DNA of 64,000 nucleotides from Parelaphostrongylus tenuis (GCA_019055375.1 JAHQIW010007199.1:558001-622000); one strand, 5' to 3'. Positions 49,901-62,265 are shown, counted from the stretch's first letter. Program-made: numbers and translations. Notes: generated by a model not told the origin, from the sequence alone.

Positions 49901-52778
49901 AAATTCTGCTCCAGTAGAACATTTCAAACCTAAATCGATGGTATCCCATTCCGACTTTTCGAGAGTGAATTTACGATTTGGCTCCAGATCAAGGGTGTGG
50001 TATGCTCCCATCTTGACCAGATTGTTCTCCTCTACATTTCTACCCTGCAAAACTGATTCATGAAAGGACACAGAGAAACCAACCTAGGCCATCTCAAGGT
50101 CATATCAAACATACTTTAAGATGGAGAGCGTTTGCTCCGGGTTCGAAAATCAATCGCTTCTACTCGAATAGTGAGTATGGTGTGCATTCTTTGACTAGAT
50201 GTACTGGTTGAAGTTTCAGTAACCACCTAAAAATCAAGAGGGGTGTCAGTCTATGGAGAGATTTATAACCTATATGCATAAAATAGCTCATAAGCAAATA
50301 AATAAGTAGATTAAAGATAAGTTTGGAGATGCCGCAATGAGAGCTAAGATGGGGATTATTTAAAGCAGAATGAGGTCTGATTAACTCCAAGAGATATGAA
50401 TAAAACGAAAAAACTCAAAAAAAGGAACGATGAGATACTACTAAAAGTGTCTTCACACCTTTCTGAATGCTTTACTTCGGACGATGTCGCCAACTCGTAT
50501 TAGATTATAGATATGCCACATATCTTCTGCATCCTCGGGGATAAGAACAGCATACCTACAGAAATATCGATTTCAAACCAATTACTGAATAGAAATGAAC
50601 AGAAAAGGATTAGTGATAGAGATTTTGGACGCTTTGTTATCCGTTTTCACTGCGTTTTTTTTCACTGTGCGGATTCCAGCACTTTTAGGATTGAGTCGCT
50701 TTATACAGCCTTCTTAAACGTCCGTTAGAATACTTGTTAAGCGCGTATCCTTACAATTCGAGGACAGCCTGGCTGAGGCGTTCCCTAGGACGTTCCTTTT
50801 TGACTGCCGGAGAGTGTTGACGGGTGGGGTTCAGCCCCACGAGCGCCTCGACGGACATTGCAACCACTCGGCACGGCGCTCCGATTAGGAAATAATAAAT
50901 CTGAATTCAAGGAACTACCTTTTTTTCAGTCGACGCAAACTGGTGATAGAGTGGCAACAGCTATAAAAGTATCAATCCTTCTAGTCTTTCTTTCCATCCA
51001 ATAATCTAGCAAAACATAGCCCCAAGGGCTCTCAGGAAGGCTAGATCAGTCCAGATTGCCATTTTTCATGCACTTAATCATTAATGCGAGGCGCCGTGAC
51101 CAAGTGTTTGTGATGAGTATCCAGCGCGCGTTGAGTCAAACCCACCCCCTCCCCCCCACTTCTCTCCGGCAGTCAACAAGAACGTTCTATGAAGCGCCAC
51201 TGCCAGGCTATCCTCGAGATTGTAAGGAGACAACGCTCGACCAGTGTTTAATCGTTCAAAAATTGAACGAAAATGAACTGAAGCTAGCACAAAGATCCGC
51301 ACAAACAAAGTGTGATAACGGTCTTGTAAATTAATAAATAAAACAACATATATTAAAGAACAAGATTTCTCTTTATTCGACCGTTTTATAGAGGTGCTAT
51401 GATGCTTACAAATAAGTCCGATGATGTAGGCTGATAGGGCAAAACTCTTTTGCTTCCAAGTGGAATTCAAACCCTCATTCTATCCTAGTGCGGGCTGCGC
51501 GTTCTCTAACCCGTTGCACCACCGACGCCTGTTCTACCACCACTCCTTCTACGTTAGGTAAAATGATCAATAATGACAGGGTTGTGGGTGAGTCAGTATT
51601 TTTTCTTTCGACATTTGGTCTGAGGTACAATACATTCTTTCTAACATCACAACCCATTTGATTTATCTTCCCTCGTCTCCAACGTGAATCATTGCTTTTC
51701 CGATGTTCCTCTCGTCCTTTTTCAGCACGTTAGGAACCAAGCAAAAGAGTCAAAGGGTCATGAATATCAAAAAAGGGTACTATTCGATTGTGAGAGAACA
51801 AATGGAAAATCTATCTCATTCGCTGGAGAGGAACTTTTCATAGGAATGTTAGTAACCATTCGAAAGCTGAGCACTTCAGGCTACATTCCCACGTCGGCAG
51901 GTTTTCGAGAAAGCACTTTTTTTATGTTGCTACAGGAGGAGATTTCTTGAGCTGCAGACCGCCATAGTTCTCCTCCGGACAGAGCTCTTTCTTTGGACTA
52001 TGAGTAATCACCGATCAGCGTAATTGTCTTCTGATTCTAACGCTGTGCTTATATCTTGAAAAGACCGTTCTCTGCAAAGCAGCAGGTAAAACAAGTTGGA
52101 TTTCCATTTGCGACCAAGCTTGACACTGGCCAATTTACGTGCGGCTGGCTGAGGCAGCCACGTGAACTGCTCGCGCGATACTTCTGACACTCGTTCATCA
52201 TGTCCCGAAAAATCGATGATCATTGTGCCATCGAACGGGCTCCCTCACGCATATGCAAGTTGATTGGCCAAAGAGCCCCTTGATCGCAGAAGGGAATTCA
52301 ACTTATTTCACGTGCTGCGTTTCAGAGAAACGCCTTTTCAGGACATAAGCGACAGCGTTGGAATCAGAAAGGATTACGCTATCGTATGATTACTAATAGT
52401 CCAAAGAAAGAGCTCTGTCCGGCGAGAGATATGCGCGTCTGCAACGCAAGAAATCTCCTCCTGTAGCAACGCCAAAAAAAGGCCTTTTCGAAAAAACGGC
52501 GACGTTGGCGTGTTAGCCTGAAGTTTCACCTTTCGAATGGTTACCAACATTCCTATGGAAAGTTCCTCTCCAGCGGCTGAGATCGGTTTCTCATTTGTTC
52601 CCTCAGGACCGAATAGAATCGCACAAAGATACAGTACCTCAAGCGAAATGCCGTCACAAGAGAGTTTATCCGGTAGATCAACAGCTTAAAGAGGGAGATA
52701 GCAGAGAGAAAAATGAAGAAGAAGCTGGCGAACTCACCCCGGTCCATTCTTCTCTATTCCTCGTCCGACGAGCTTCAT
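46926..52778 (-). CDS. pelo-1: Pelota (Dom34), ribosome rescue factor
   Basis: With Hbs1 it recognises stalled ribosomes and starts no-go or non-stop decay. Exons in transcript order: 52778-52738, 50555-50459, 50226-50115, 50044-49930, 49152-49022, 48661-48560, 48446-48354, 48284-48169, 47837-47758, 47593-47467, 47059-46926 (TA G stop). Seen: [120 protein letters not shown]; an acidic tail. About 382 residues, family length. Four one-base problems: an extra base in 50146-50149, an extra base at the 48559 donor, a lost base near 48230-48234, a lost T in the 47039-47043 run. The intron after 48169 seems to begin GC. Intron 1 (2.2 kb) holds a fold-back element and two family C SINEs. Confidence 0.93.
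47143..47250 (+). repeat. SINE-like family B copy
   Basis: GCTGGTGTAGTGGAAACAGGC (A box) and CAAGTTCCAACACCCG (decayed B box), then the tail TTTTGCATACTGCTCAAC. In a pelo-1 intron. Confidence 0.55.
48015..48150. repeat. Polypyrimidine tract facing a polypurine tract
   Basis: C/T-only run 48018-48061, short spacer with GGCCATGG, then an A/G run 48079-48145. Same design as in dnj-16 intron 2. Confidence 0.7.
48821..48846 (+). repeat. Poly-G run
   Basis: Thirteen G, one T, six G, one A, five G, in the pelo-1 intron between 48661 and 49022. It could form a G-quadruplex on the plus strand. The pelo-1 transcript carries the C strand. Confidence 0.85.
49255..49525. repeat. Two family B tRNA-like fragments, divergent
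   Basis: Minus-strand fragment at 49255-49325 (GCGGGTTCAGCTCGCGCC as B box) and plus-strand fragment at 49430-49525 (CTAGTGCAGTGGCTAGC head, ATTCCACTCTCG in the B-box place). In a pelo-1 intron. Confidence 0.5.
49541..49824 (+). repeat. SINE-like family A copy
   Basis: CACGTGTGCCGCAGGAGTTCG head, GCTCTGCGTCGCATCGCAC, CACCGCGAGTTATTGTAAAG body and AACGCCGAGAGCTTCG tail. In the pelo-1 intron between 49152 and 49930. Confidence 0.7.
50745..51235. repeat. Inverted pair of family C SINEs
   Basis: Minus-strand copy 50745-50885 (CGTGCCGAGTGGTTGCAATG A box; GGGGCTGAACCCCACC B box) and plus-strand copy 51088-51235 (GCGCCGTGACCAAGTGTTTG). Together they form a possible 140-bp stem with a 200-bp loop in pelo-1 intron 1. 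Confidence 0.7.
51410..51535 (-). repeat. SINE-like family B copy
   Basis: The minus strand has GTCGGTGGTGCAACGGGTTAG (A box) and GAGGGTTTGAATTCC as a weak B box. pelo-1 intron 1. Confidence 0.5.
51815..52581. mobile_element. Fold-back element in pelo-1 intron 1
   Basis: Best arms of the family: CTCATTCGCTGGAGAGGAAC then TTAGTAACCATTCGAAAGCT on the left, and CGAATGGTTACCAACATTCC then CCTCTCCAGCGGCTGAG on the right. 767 bp. Internal sub-repeats flank CTTTGGACTATGAGTAATC and GATTACTAATAGTCCAAAG. Confidence 0.75.
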
Positions 52779-53601
52779 CTCACGAAATGCATCAGGTATT
52801 TGACCGACACGTCCGGAAACGGTAACCCAGTAGAGAATGTTAAAACTACAAGGCAACAATTGTCATTGGCGCAGATTTCGACATTAGCGCGCAAGTGCTG
52901 CAACCCTGCTGAGGACGATCGATTCCACCTGGAGTCTTGCTAAGTCAGTCGGACTAGCGAGTTCCTACTTGGATCAGAGAGTGGGAAAATCGTGATCTGT
53001 TACCCTTCTCACCATCCCAGAGGGATAAAGGGCCGAAATTAACCCATTAGGGGGCGGCGTGCATACCGCATATTGCAAGTGCCTTTCCGCGGATTGTCTC
53101 TGCTGGGAAGAGCATTTCCATAAAAATACTAAGGAAAGAGTAGTGAACATTAAGTCCTAATTTCAATTGGTTGCAACTCCTTGAAACACTTCCTATTGAG
53201 AACATAAACAGAATAATACATTCTATCAGACTATACTGAATTGTAAGTGGGTCTCAAATTAGTCGATTGGAAGGTATTGTTGCATATGCTTCATGAAAGC
53301 CTTAAGCCACGCAGTTGGCAATCAATCACTCTAAAACGTAACATCAAGTGATCGTTTCACTTGAAGTGAAGTGGTAATTCTTCGGCGCCGAATGCCAATC
53401 AGTAGCAGAGGTGACCCGCTGGGCATGTGGTGCTGATGAGGCGAGTGAGTATGTCGAAACGTACGTATACCACTAGAGATGCCATACCAGACCTCTTGAA
53501 ATGCTCAAAACATTCTATTAAACCATAAATGTTATTCATGTGATATACTCATAGATTTTTACATGGCGCATAGTTTACAATGAACAATGAGAAAGTTTCT
53601 T

Positions 53602-53950
53602 TCATTATTCTTTGAGCCAACTTGTTATTTGGCCTGGTAAGGGCTCTTGTACAGCCCGATACACGTGTTTCGTCCTTACGGACCCGTCAGTCGGGCAGAG
53701 CCCGTCGTCTTTCGAGTCAGATCTCTCGGGCCCTACTCTCCCTACAGAGAGTTGTCGAAGACGAACGTTTTACACTCTATGCCAAATGAAATCTTCACCT
53801 AACATAGAGTGTTGTACACTTGATTGTTCTTTGGTCGGTATTTCTATCATATTATACCTTTATTTCGAGTGTAATGACGGAACACGTGTATCGGGCTATA
53901 CAAGAGCCCTTACCAGACCACATGACAAGTTAGCTCAAATAATAATGAAA
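53602..53950. mobile_element. Fold-back element with about 75-bp terminal arms
   Basis: Left arm TCATTATTCTTTGAGCCAAC then TGGTAAGGGCTCTTGTACAG and CCCGATACACGTGTTTCGTC. The right arm reads the same in reverse (ACACGTGTATCGGGCT, AAGAGCCCTTACCAGA, GTTAGCTCAAATAATAATGA). The 130-codon frame across it is the element, not a gene. Confidence 0.8.
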
Positions 53951-55329
53951 GATTTATTGAATTTTAAGCGTGGTCTTGATAAAACACTCAAAATAACGGT
54001 ATAATTAGAAAGTTCTACGTTGGGTTGTTTGACAACGAAGGAATACCTGATTCATCACATCGGGTGATTCATTATGAGTGGATCTATTGAGCAATACTTC
54101 AATTTACATGTAATATATAAAACTGTGAAGCAGGTATAAAATACACCTAAAGAATCTGCGCGATGTTCAACAAAAAACGAAATTGAGAGAACATTATCGC
54201 CAAGCATCAGTTTATCCCGGAACAACTACGAGTTTTATGAATTTCCGACATTTTTTGTGAAGAATCTGTGAGTTCTATTTCCAGCTCAGTTTAAGCTATT
54301 GATTGTCTTTGCAATGCTTTCATTTTTACTTCATCTTTTTCTCCCTCTTCTCCTTTTTTTTTTCTCGTTTTTGAAGTATCTTCGAATTGATAGCAATGTT
54401 AGCCGGAGCCCCCAGGAAAGAGGAATAACTTTCTCGGTCTAAAAATTTTTGATGTGCACTCCACCATCAATTAAGTGTCTTGTGTACCTACTTTTCCCGT
54501 CTCTCTAATGTTTAAACGAGTAAGTAGCTACACAGTATGTATGTAAGATCTATGCTATGTACTAAATAGTACGTAATTGCTAACCTACAGTGCCGTTACG
54601 GTCGTTTAATCCCGATCAGGAGGGCAGGAGTATACCAAACGTTGTACGGATTTATGCCAACAACAATGCAATTTTTTTCTCATTGAGCGAATACTCCTAT
54701 CAGACGTCTTAAAAAAAAGTGACATTTGTGAACAAAAAAAGGAGCGCAGATGGTATAGTGGTAATGGTGGCATTCAGCTAGTTCAAAGCTGTGCCTTGAC
54801 TCCGAGCACGTCCACCAGACCTTTAATCACTCGGCAGTCGGGAATGTACTAGAGGACTTCTAGGATCGGCTCGTTCTCTCTATTCTGCATAAGTGGTGCT
54901 TGACTATGTGATAGATCTGGAAGCGTCTTAGCAAAGCTATCGTGAAATAACAAACAAAATTGGCTGCACCAGTGCTGGACGATATTCGTGGATGAAAACC
55001 AAGACTACCGCAGAATTTGAAAGAGAACACACTATGTTGAAGTGGTTTTCCATGCTGTTATAGTAGCTGAGAGTGGTAAAGAAGCTTGAACCGAGTTCAA
55101 TTTTCAGGCACGATAATTCAATACAAAAAGTTGCACTCTTGCAGTTAGAAATCTATCGAGAAGTGTACCAGATTTAGAATCAAGGCCGTGAGAGGAAAAG
55201 TTAGAAATTCGGCGAAACGATTTTTGTGCATCGACCGGCGAATGCTCATGGTGCCTTACTGATAATTCCTTGACACTCAATGAGTCTGGTAAATAAAGAT
55301 ATATTCATCAAGCAATTTTTGACGCTTGT

Positions 55330-56560
55330 CATAGTGCTACAGCAAAAGAAGGCCTCTGACTCAACTAAAACTTGAGCACTCCGAGAACTTCTGGACAGCC
55401 ACGACGTCCCATTATACAGAGAAAGATTTCTGTGAGGTATAAAAATTCGATAAGGTGATACCATCGCGCCACTATCATTTACTGTAGCTACCCAGAATGT
55501 CGGAAAGCACTAAAATGGGCAACATGTTAGTGAAAATTGATGAAAGAAGAATCTCACTCATGATGATGCCATTGTTCTCATAGCACAAGGTATCAGCCAA
55601 GAAGAACGAATGTTGATTCACGTCGGGAACAATTGTGGAAAGATTGGTTTCTGACTAAATCTCACATTAACGATGTTTATGAAGAGCACTGCTACTGAAT
55701 GCCCATTCACGTTCGAGGGAAATGGATAATTGCGAGTGCTGCACTTATGTCTGTCTACGTCTGGAAGTAAGTGTGATGACGACGTAGCTCCACAATTGAG
55801 CAGAAGGAACCAAGCGGCCTAGCGAGCGATTGCAAGCATCGAGGACGTAGTGAAAGGAAGAAAATCTTCCAACTCCCTCCTCCTTTTCGACTGGAAGTTA
55901 TTTGTTCTTTTGTGGCTCCTTAGTAAGTATGAAGACCAACCACATCGAGTTTATATGAGAGAGGTGTGATACGGACTGAAGGAAAGCTAAGCCGCCGATA
56001 CGTGACCCACTGAATTGTACATATAGCACCGTCGCCTGTACGAAAAACGTTTCTGTTAACAATCCCAACTCCACTAAATAAAAAGTGACGAAGTTTCGCC
56101 AAAATCCAAGAATAACGATAGTCTGTATATCGAGATCCCAGTGGTAATTTATGGATCATCTCCTATCATGCCCTCTGACAACAACGGTTATGTTGAGTTA
56201 GTGTCCACAGAAAGTGTCGTTCTTCTTGCAATCTGGTCTTCACAGAGGTCCATGAGACGATTTGAATAGGGTTAAGCACAGCACGAAAGAGCAGTATCCT
56301 CAGCGCTGCCTTTTAATATACCCCTTCGATTGGAACATTTTCATGGCGTATGATCAAAAAATTCTGCGAGTCAGAACACTATCATATGCGAAATGCAAAG
56401 AAAACACAGCAGTAAGCTGCTCTTCGCTTTGAATCTCAGCCTAAAACAAGACGGAAACTACTACAACACTTAACAAACGGAAGTGTATTTTTGGAAAGTA
56501 CTAGACATGTATGCCTCTACAACGCAAGAAGTGATGCAATACGGAACTGTTTATAAGCTC
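55330..56560 (+). pseudogene. Decayed RTE-type reverse transcriptase
   Basis: Pieces in order: QKKASDSTKT (55342, fits the KKAFDSVE box), RELLDSHDVPLYRE, THDDAIVLIAQGI (near 55558, the active-site box), then RRNQAA and AIASIEDVVKGRKSS (55800-55865), the conserved post-RT region. Many stops. Same orientation as the RTE 5' part at 60985, with the secreted-protein gene between them. Confidence 0.7.
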
Positions 56561-58396
56561 CATTCGGCGTTCAATAAACATAAACAGAGCCGGCGATTCT
56601 AAAGCGTGACGACGGTGAATCGGTCGTCATTCTCAAAGCCAAATGAACAGGATGAATCACGCTCCGAGCCGTAATTTCTCTAAACAAACTGTAATTTAGA
56701 TGGAGCTTTTCTCCTTACTGCCAAAAACAATTGCAGTGGCATGGAGACGTAAATAAAAAACTTTTCTAGTTACATCTCTTACCTGCCGAGCCTTGAAGTA
56801 CAAGTGTATATAGTAACAGCATCCAAACCGCCGTTCTCTGAATAGGAGCCCGTGAACTATCAAATGAACCTTTTACTGTTTAATCGATATGCTATCGAAA
56901 TGCTATGAGCGGTCATTATTATCAATGAGCCCACTCCAATCGCTTGAGCAGCTGAAACTACAACATGACGCCAGCCAATGTTCTCCGCTGTAATGTTTTT
57001 AGTAAATCTTCAACTACGTAGAGATCGTGTTTTAGCAGTATCACTCCTTGGCAACAGCTTTTCTTTCTGCCGGCAGGTAAATCGGCTTAGATGATACAAT
57101 CACAATGGGCTGCCCCGGTTGGTCGGACGAAAATTTATTACCTAACGGATTGAAATTCAGCAGACTTTACCTCTTGATTTTCCACAGTTCTATCACTTGA
57201 TTGATTTCTTATCACTTCAAAAAACCTAAACTATGAAATATGTCAAAATGAATACATATTTTGAGAAAACAGCATTTCATATTTCTAAATGATCTTTGAA
57301 ACAACTGCAGAAATGAAATGAACCACTCAAGATTTTGCGGCTGCTGTGCATATGGAATAACACTACACTATACGAAAAGTGAATTTAGTAAAAATGTACT
57401 AAAAATGTTGTAAGGTGAATTATTACACCATACTACCGCAAGTGGCGGTCAATCATATGGATTCTAAAGTTGTTATGTCTGCAGATCGTAGAGCGATTGC
57501 AAGAATTCAGCGACATTCCACAAATATCTATCGGTTAAGAGACATGAAACGTTTGAAAAAGTAAGTAAGAAAGCCTCGGCTTAGTATCATGTCAGTCGCA
57601 GTCTCCAATATTCACTGCTACCGATCTCACGAAGTGTAGCATTCCTGTGTCTCACGACAAGATCTGACGACTTCATGCAATTTTTTCCCGACAACCAATC
57701 CTGACACAGTTCCTCTTCCGTTCTTCATGCTAATGAACTCTTAGCGCCATCCCATTCCCCGCTCGTTCTGCTATTCATCAAGTGGAATTTCATAGGAATT
57801 CTTGTTTTGGCTGTAATCAGCATCTCCGTTAATAAATGAGATTTCATGAGCCTAACAAATATGAGAACCGAAAAACGTCCAAACTAAACAAGTGCAACTT
57901 CATTTTCTTCGAAATTTGTTGCCAAAAACGTTTTGCAGCAATGTTGTCCCTCATTTTTGTGAACCGCTATATGCTTTTACAGTTTTTCATGAAAGTACAT
58001 TCATAACATCAGTGTTTGTTTGATTGTTTTGGGAAAGTTGCAATTTTGTGAGACAGGATCACAAATGGGTGGTAATCGAATTTAAGCCTTGCCACCTGAG
58101 AAATGGGGCATACGCTGACATTTTTTCTGAGAAATTTCTTTCACGTATGTTGATTTTTCCTGTAGATCTAGTGTCCCTGCCTTATCTTAGCTTATTTGCT
58201 ATGTAACTGAGAATGAGAGAACCTGTCTGAACTTGTTACCACGATTTTGCCTGGAATCAAGCAAATTGAGAACCTCCACGGCTCTTCAAAAAGTCAAAAA
58301 GTTCTTACGTTGTTATCGTGAACGATGTGGTGCAAAAAGTGAAGAATTTGTATCAGTGAAGTGTAAAATGTTTGCTTAAATTTTTAGGAGTCAAGA

Positions 58397-60223
58397 ATGA
58401 ATATTACAAGGCCCTTCAACAATTCCTTTGTGTTTTCATTGCTAGCCTCCATTTCGGCAGTGCTGAGTTGTGGGGTGATGCCTGCAGGTCAAGGTAATGA
58501 GCAGAAACTTGTTATCGCACTATGAAAATTTATATTTTTGGGTGGAGTTTCATAAACTGCAATCAGATTCCGTATATTTCACAACGCAGCTGTACTTCAG
58601 AGCTGTCGCAACTCAACCCTTTGATTTATTGATTATGGAATCAAAATGAGAAAAAAGTTTGAAAAATGGTTAATTTAGTAGTTGAGAAGCCACCAACTGT
58701 CATTGCAGTAAGCACTAGGAGTTTCACCGTCACCGGTTTCACATTGCCTGCTGCCATGACTTACTCAACTGATACCGCTGTCAACTGCCCGTGTCGTCGG
58801 TATGAAAGCAAACAAGGAGGCAGTACAAGCGTTTGTATTACGTTTTGTAATGCAGACAGTGAGTTTACAGTTGACAACTTCCGATTGTTCGCTTCTTTTT
58901 TGAGGTTTCTAGCAAAGCGTAGGAGACGAGCTCTAAAGCTTCTCAATTTGCCAGCCTTATGCTATGGTGGTTTTGATCGTTTCAAACAATTCGATTGAGA
59001 ACAATTTCAAATATCCTCTACCAACTAATCAAAAATTGTTCTTTAGGTCTTTGACGCTCTCGAAAGACAAGGTCGTAGCGCACTCCTACCTGATGCTGTA
59101 ATCTCGGACATTCTGAGTCAACTTAGTGTTAGTATCACTTACGAACCCCTGCAATGCCAGAAAGTTGCGCTTGATCCAGCGAAGGATAAGCGTAAGTGTT
59201 CATTGACCATGCGTTTGGAATGTTTTAAGATAATTAGAGAAAGGAACGAAAACAGGACTGTACTCAGTAGTGTTCAAGAAACAAGCAACTTTTAAGAAAT
59301 GAGTGCAAGATGTCTAAAAAGGGAAAGTACCATGATGACACTGAAAGCAAACTCTTCAAGACTGATGGTTTTTTTAAGAAAAAGTTTTTTATATATCTGA
59401 TAATTATATTTAAGCCAACAGTCATGCCGCCTTTTACGCAAAACTTACAGAGCTCAATTCACGTGTTGCGGCCTTGACAACCTCATCATTCGGGCAATAC
59501 CGTTCGTCTTAGCCAACCTCTCGAGGTCCCCTATCCCTTTATATAGAGTAGGCACGACATACAATTTCAACGTGCCGTCAAGTAAAATAAATTACTGATC
59601 GGTAGTGTTGTACACTCGATTGACTTTGGCTCATATTTATAAATTATCATACCGTTTGTTTCAAGTGTTTTCTCAAGACCACGCTCAAATTTCATTTTAT
59701 CTAATAACTATTTTGGAGCCAACATATCATGTGGTTTCTTACGGGTATTTATAGAGCCCAATACATGTGTTTCGCCCTTGACCGCAAAGCCAGAGCTCAA
59801 AAGCCTTTTTAGGTCTCTTTCACTTTGCTATTGCATCAAATGTGGAGGTTATTTCAGGAAAAATAGTTTGTTGCAGGGGACAAGGATGCGGACAGCTGTA
59901 TTATCGTCGCCAACACGGTAACGGGTATTTGCAAAAAAGATCCGCAAGACGGGATGATGGAATGTAACAAGGACATGGCTGCTGCGGCTATTAACAGCAT
60001 ACACTTGACACTTTCAGGAACTCTCACGGTTTTGAACAGCTTCCTTTCTTTAATGGAATTTTGATTTGTAAGGGAAAAATCTGTGTAGACCAGAAACAAC
60101 ATAATGGCGAATTGGTCGAGAGCAATGTGGCAAAGTGTGCTGAACAGAGCGGTTCGGACATTGGCATTAGGTCCATATAGATCGAACTTCTTCTCGGCAT
60201 CTGGCGCTATCGATGGAAACTGA
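58397..60223 (+). CDS. Secreted nematode-restricted protein, function unknown
   Basis: Exons 58397-58493, 58679-58858, 59047-59191, 59877-60028, 60089-60223 (TGA); about 235 residues. The N-terminus MNITRPFNNSFVFSLLASIS, then AVLSCGVMPAG, looks like a signal peptide with cleavage near 24-27. Then SFTVTGFTLPAAMTYSTDTA, KEAVQAFVLRFVMQT, VFDALERQGRSALLPDAVIS, SVSITYEPLQCQK, four cysteines (LQC, DSC, TGIC, MEC), and the end NNIMANWSRAMWQSVLNRAV, LGPYRSNFFSAS. I recall similar secreted proteins from hookworms and other nematodes. No enzymatic motif is seen. One extra base at 58783-58784 breaks exon 2; splice phases are otherwise consistent. Start ATG is nine bases after a TTTTTAG acceptor. AATAAA at 60291-60296. 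Confidence 0.82.
59440..59800. mobile_element. Fold-back element, diverged ACACGTG family
   Basis: Shares GTGTTGTACACTCGATTG, CCGTTTGTTTCAAGTGTTTT and AAGACCACGCTCAAATTTCA with 25141-25586. Ends AATTCACGTGTTGCGGCC and CAATACATGTGTTTCGCCC face each other. In intron 3 of the secreted-protein gene. Confidence 0.65.
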
Positions 60224-60984
60224 AACCAAACTGTGATGTGCTTAGACATGCCTCTTTGTTCAACTAATGTTTACTGAGCATTACAGCAGTAATAAATTAG
60301 TATATAACACGGGTGTCAATCAGTCAGAGAGAATGCAGTGAATTACATTGAGCGCACAGAATAAAAAATAGTACTTTCTTCAGAAAGCAAATGAATTTGC
60401 AAACAAAAGATTAATAGAAGAACATGCCATTGCTCATAATCTGAGGAATACTCATATTGTTGCTTCACTAATTTGCAAATGGAAATGGTTATGAAAAAAT
60501 CTGCTTGGTAAGGACTCTAAGAATGAAACCAATAACAAGTTGGAATTATACACAGTTCGTAGCTTCGATGCCATTCATTTATCAGCAGTCCCTTGTATGT
60601 ATGGAGGTATTTCCCATATACAGCGTGGAAATCGATTACTGAAAACGAAATTGAAAAATGTTTGAATCACGAAATTGGCAATCCTCTATGTGGAGCCATC
60701 GCATATTCCGTAAAAAAACCTTTGAAGTGATAAGAAAACCCTAGTTTTCTAAGACATTTTGAACATTTTCTCCTCGTGAGTCATAGACGTGCCTGCTAGA
60801 AAATGATGAAAAGCTTCGAGTTACGTACATGTTTCATATAGTATTCTCAAAACTATCACAAAAGATACATTAAGTTTCGTGGCATTTATTGCGACAGAGT
60901 GGTAAGAAAGTGACCAAACAAAGACCGATTTTGAAAGTTCCAATGATTACTTAATAAAAACACACTCTTTTTTGAATTTTGGAC

Positions 60985-62110
60985 AATGATTTGTCTAGAA
61001 TATTTCGCTCCCAAATGGTCTACCTCCTCTTCGTGGCTGGAAGGTGTCTCTGGGTATCGGATTGCGAAGCACAGCGGGCAGTTTAACCTCCAGCAGGCCC
61101 AGCCGAGCTGGGAAGGAGTCCGACGTTTCCACTTGGATAACCCAGCTAAGGATAAACCGCACCATGAATGACTACCGTTCCGGCAACTAATAGTCACCAA
61201 AAAAGGTAAACCTACCTGATCCACAAGGGTCGGCGATTGCCTCGTTTGTGGTGACGACCTATGGGAGACTCTGGTTAGGCCGAACTAGGAGCTCCAGGAA
61301 AAAAATTGGCTGCTTCAGCAAGAGAATTGTTAACTCAGCACTGTGTACCCTGCGCGCTCAGTTAACGACATTGGGAAGTGACATACTGTTTAGAGGAGAT
61401 CAACGTTCAGAATCAATGGGGCGTCATTGATGAAGTACATCTTGACACCCAAGACTAGTTATGGAGACTGCTCCTTGCTTTGCACCTATAACGTCACAAC
61501 AGCCTCCTCAGACGCCAACCTTTATGCAGTTCTTGAAGCTGCTAATCACATTAGAGTTTGTGTGGTCGCCCTTCAAGAAACAGAAAGCAGGAAAACCTAC
61601 ATAAGACAAGATGACGGAACTCCCGTTATTCGTGGAGCCAAGTTTGCGTCATAAGTTTTCGGAGGCCTCGGTTTTATCGTCCATCGACAAGTTTCCCATG
61701 TAGTTATTTCGTTCGAAATCCTATCACCGCACCTGGTTATCCTTCGCCTGCAACTCTCGTGTCGAAAGTCAGTATCATCAGCTGTTACTGACCAACTTCT
61801 ACAGCTGATAGGAGCGAAGTAGACGCCCTCTACAACAAGGTGGAGTAAGTTATCCGTAACAAAAGTTATTATACAATTTCGTTGTTGGACACATGAACAC
61901 TAGATTTGGAACTGCCAGCGAAAGCGAATACAGGATAAGGAATTCGGAATGGGAGAACAAAAGAGAACAGGGACCGTCTTTTGGGACTCTTTTTCGCAGC
62001 ACGTTTCATCCATGGCAACTCATTTTTCGAGAAGAGAAATCTCCAATGGACATGGTAGTCCCCTAATGGCGCGACTCATATGGGGACATGCAACACTGTC
62101 CGACATGCAG
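60985..62110 (+). pseudogene. RTE-type retrotransposon, 5' module and endonuclease fragment
   Basis: 60985-61430 matches the modules at 24930-25770 and 39815-40170. From 61480 follows an apurinic-type endonuclease: LCTYNVTTASSDANLYAVLE, VCVVALQETESRK, DDGTPVIRGAKF, then GGLGFIVHRQVSHVV, EILSPHLVILRLQ and a degraded FVVGHMNTRFGTASESEYR in shifted frames. It stops before the polymerase. Confidence 0.8.
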
Positions 62111-62265
62111 AGTATTAGGTTCGAAGCGGGGGAATTAAACACGTGTTTTAAATATACCGAAGGCGCACACTACCACTACACCACCGAGGTCACCGTTTTG
62201 GAGCGAAGCTGTCAGAAACTTACAGACCAATTGAACGCGGTTTTTTTTTTCCATACGATATCGAA
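62095..62265 (-). repeat. SINE-like family B copy
   Basis: The minus strand reads CCTCGGTGGTGTAGTGGTAG (A box) and CCCGCTTCGAACCTAATAC (B box place). It joins the broken end of the RTE endonuclease fragment. Confidence 0.55.

Larger units (their letters stand above)
52779..58396. other. Intergenic region between pelo-1 and the secreted-protein gene
   Basis: 5.6 kb with no supported gene. It holds a relative of the 14705-15110 element (about 53280-53500), a fold-back element (53602-53950) and a dead RTE copy (55330-56560). From 56700 to 58390 I see only AT-rich sequence. Confidence 0.5.

Noticed and set aside
51081..51470. 129-codon minus-strand open frame
   Set aside because: Overlaps a family C SINE inside pelo-1 intron 1; starts and ends are not conserved between copies.
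53612..54004. 130-codon open frame on the plus strand
   Set aside because: It runs across the arms of a fold-back element and is explained by that repeat.
59854..60249. 131-codon open frame on the minus strand
   Set aside because: It is antisense to the two last exons of the secreted-protein gene, whose plus-strand reading fits splice phases and family blocks.
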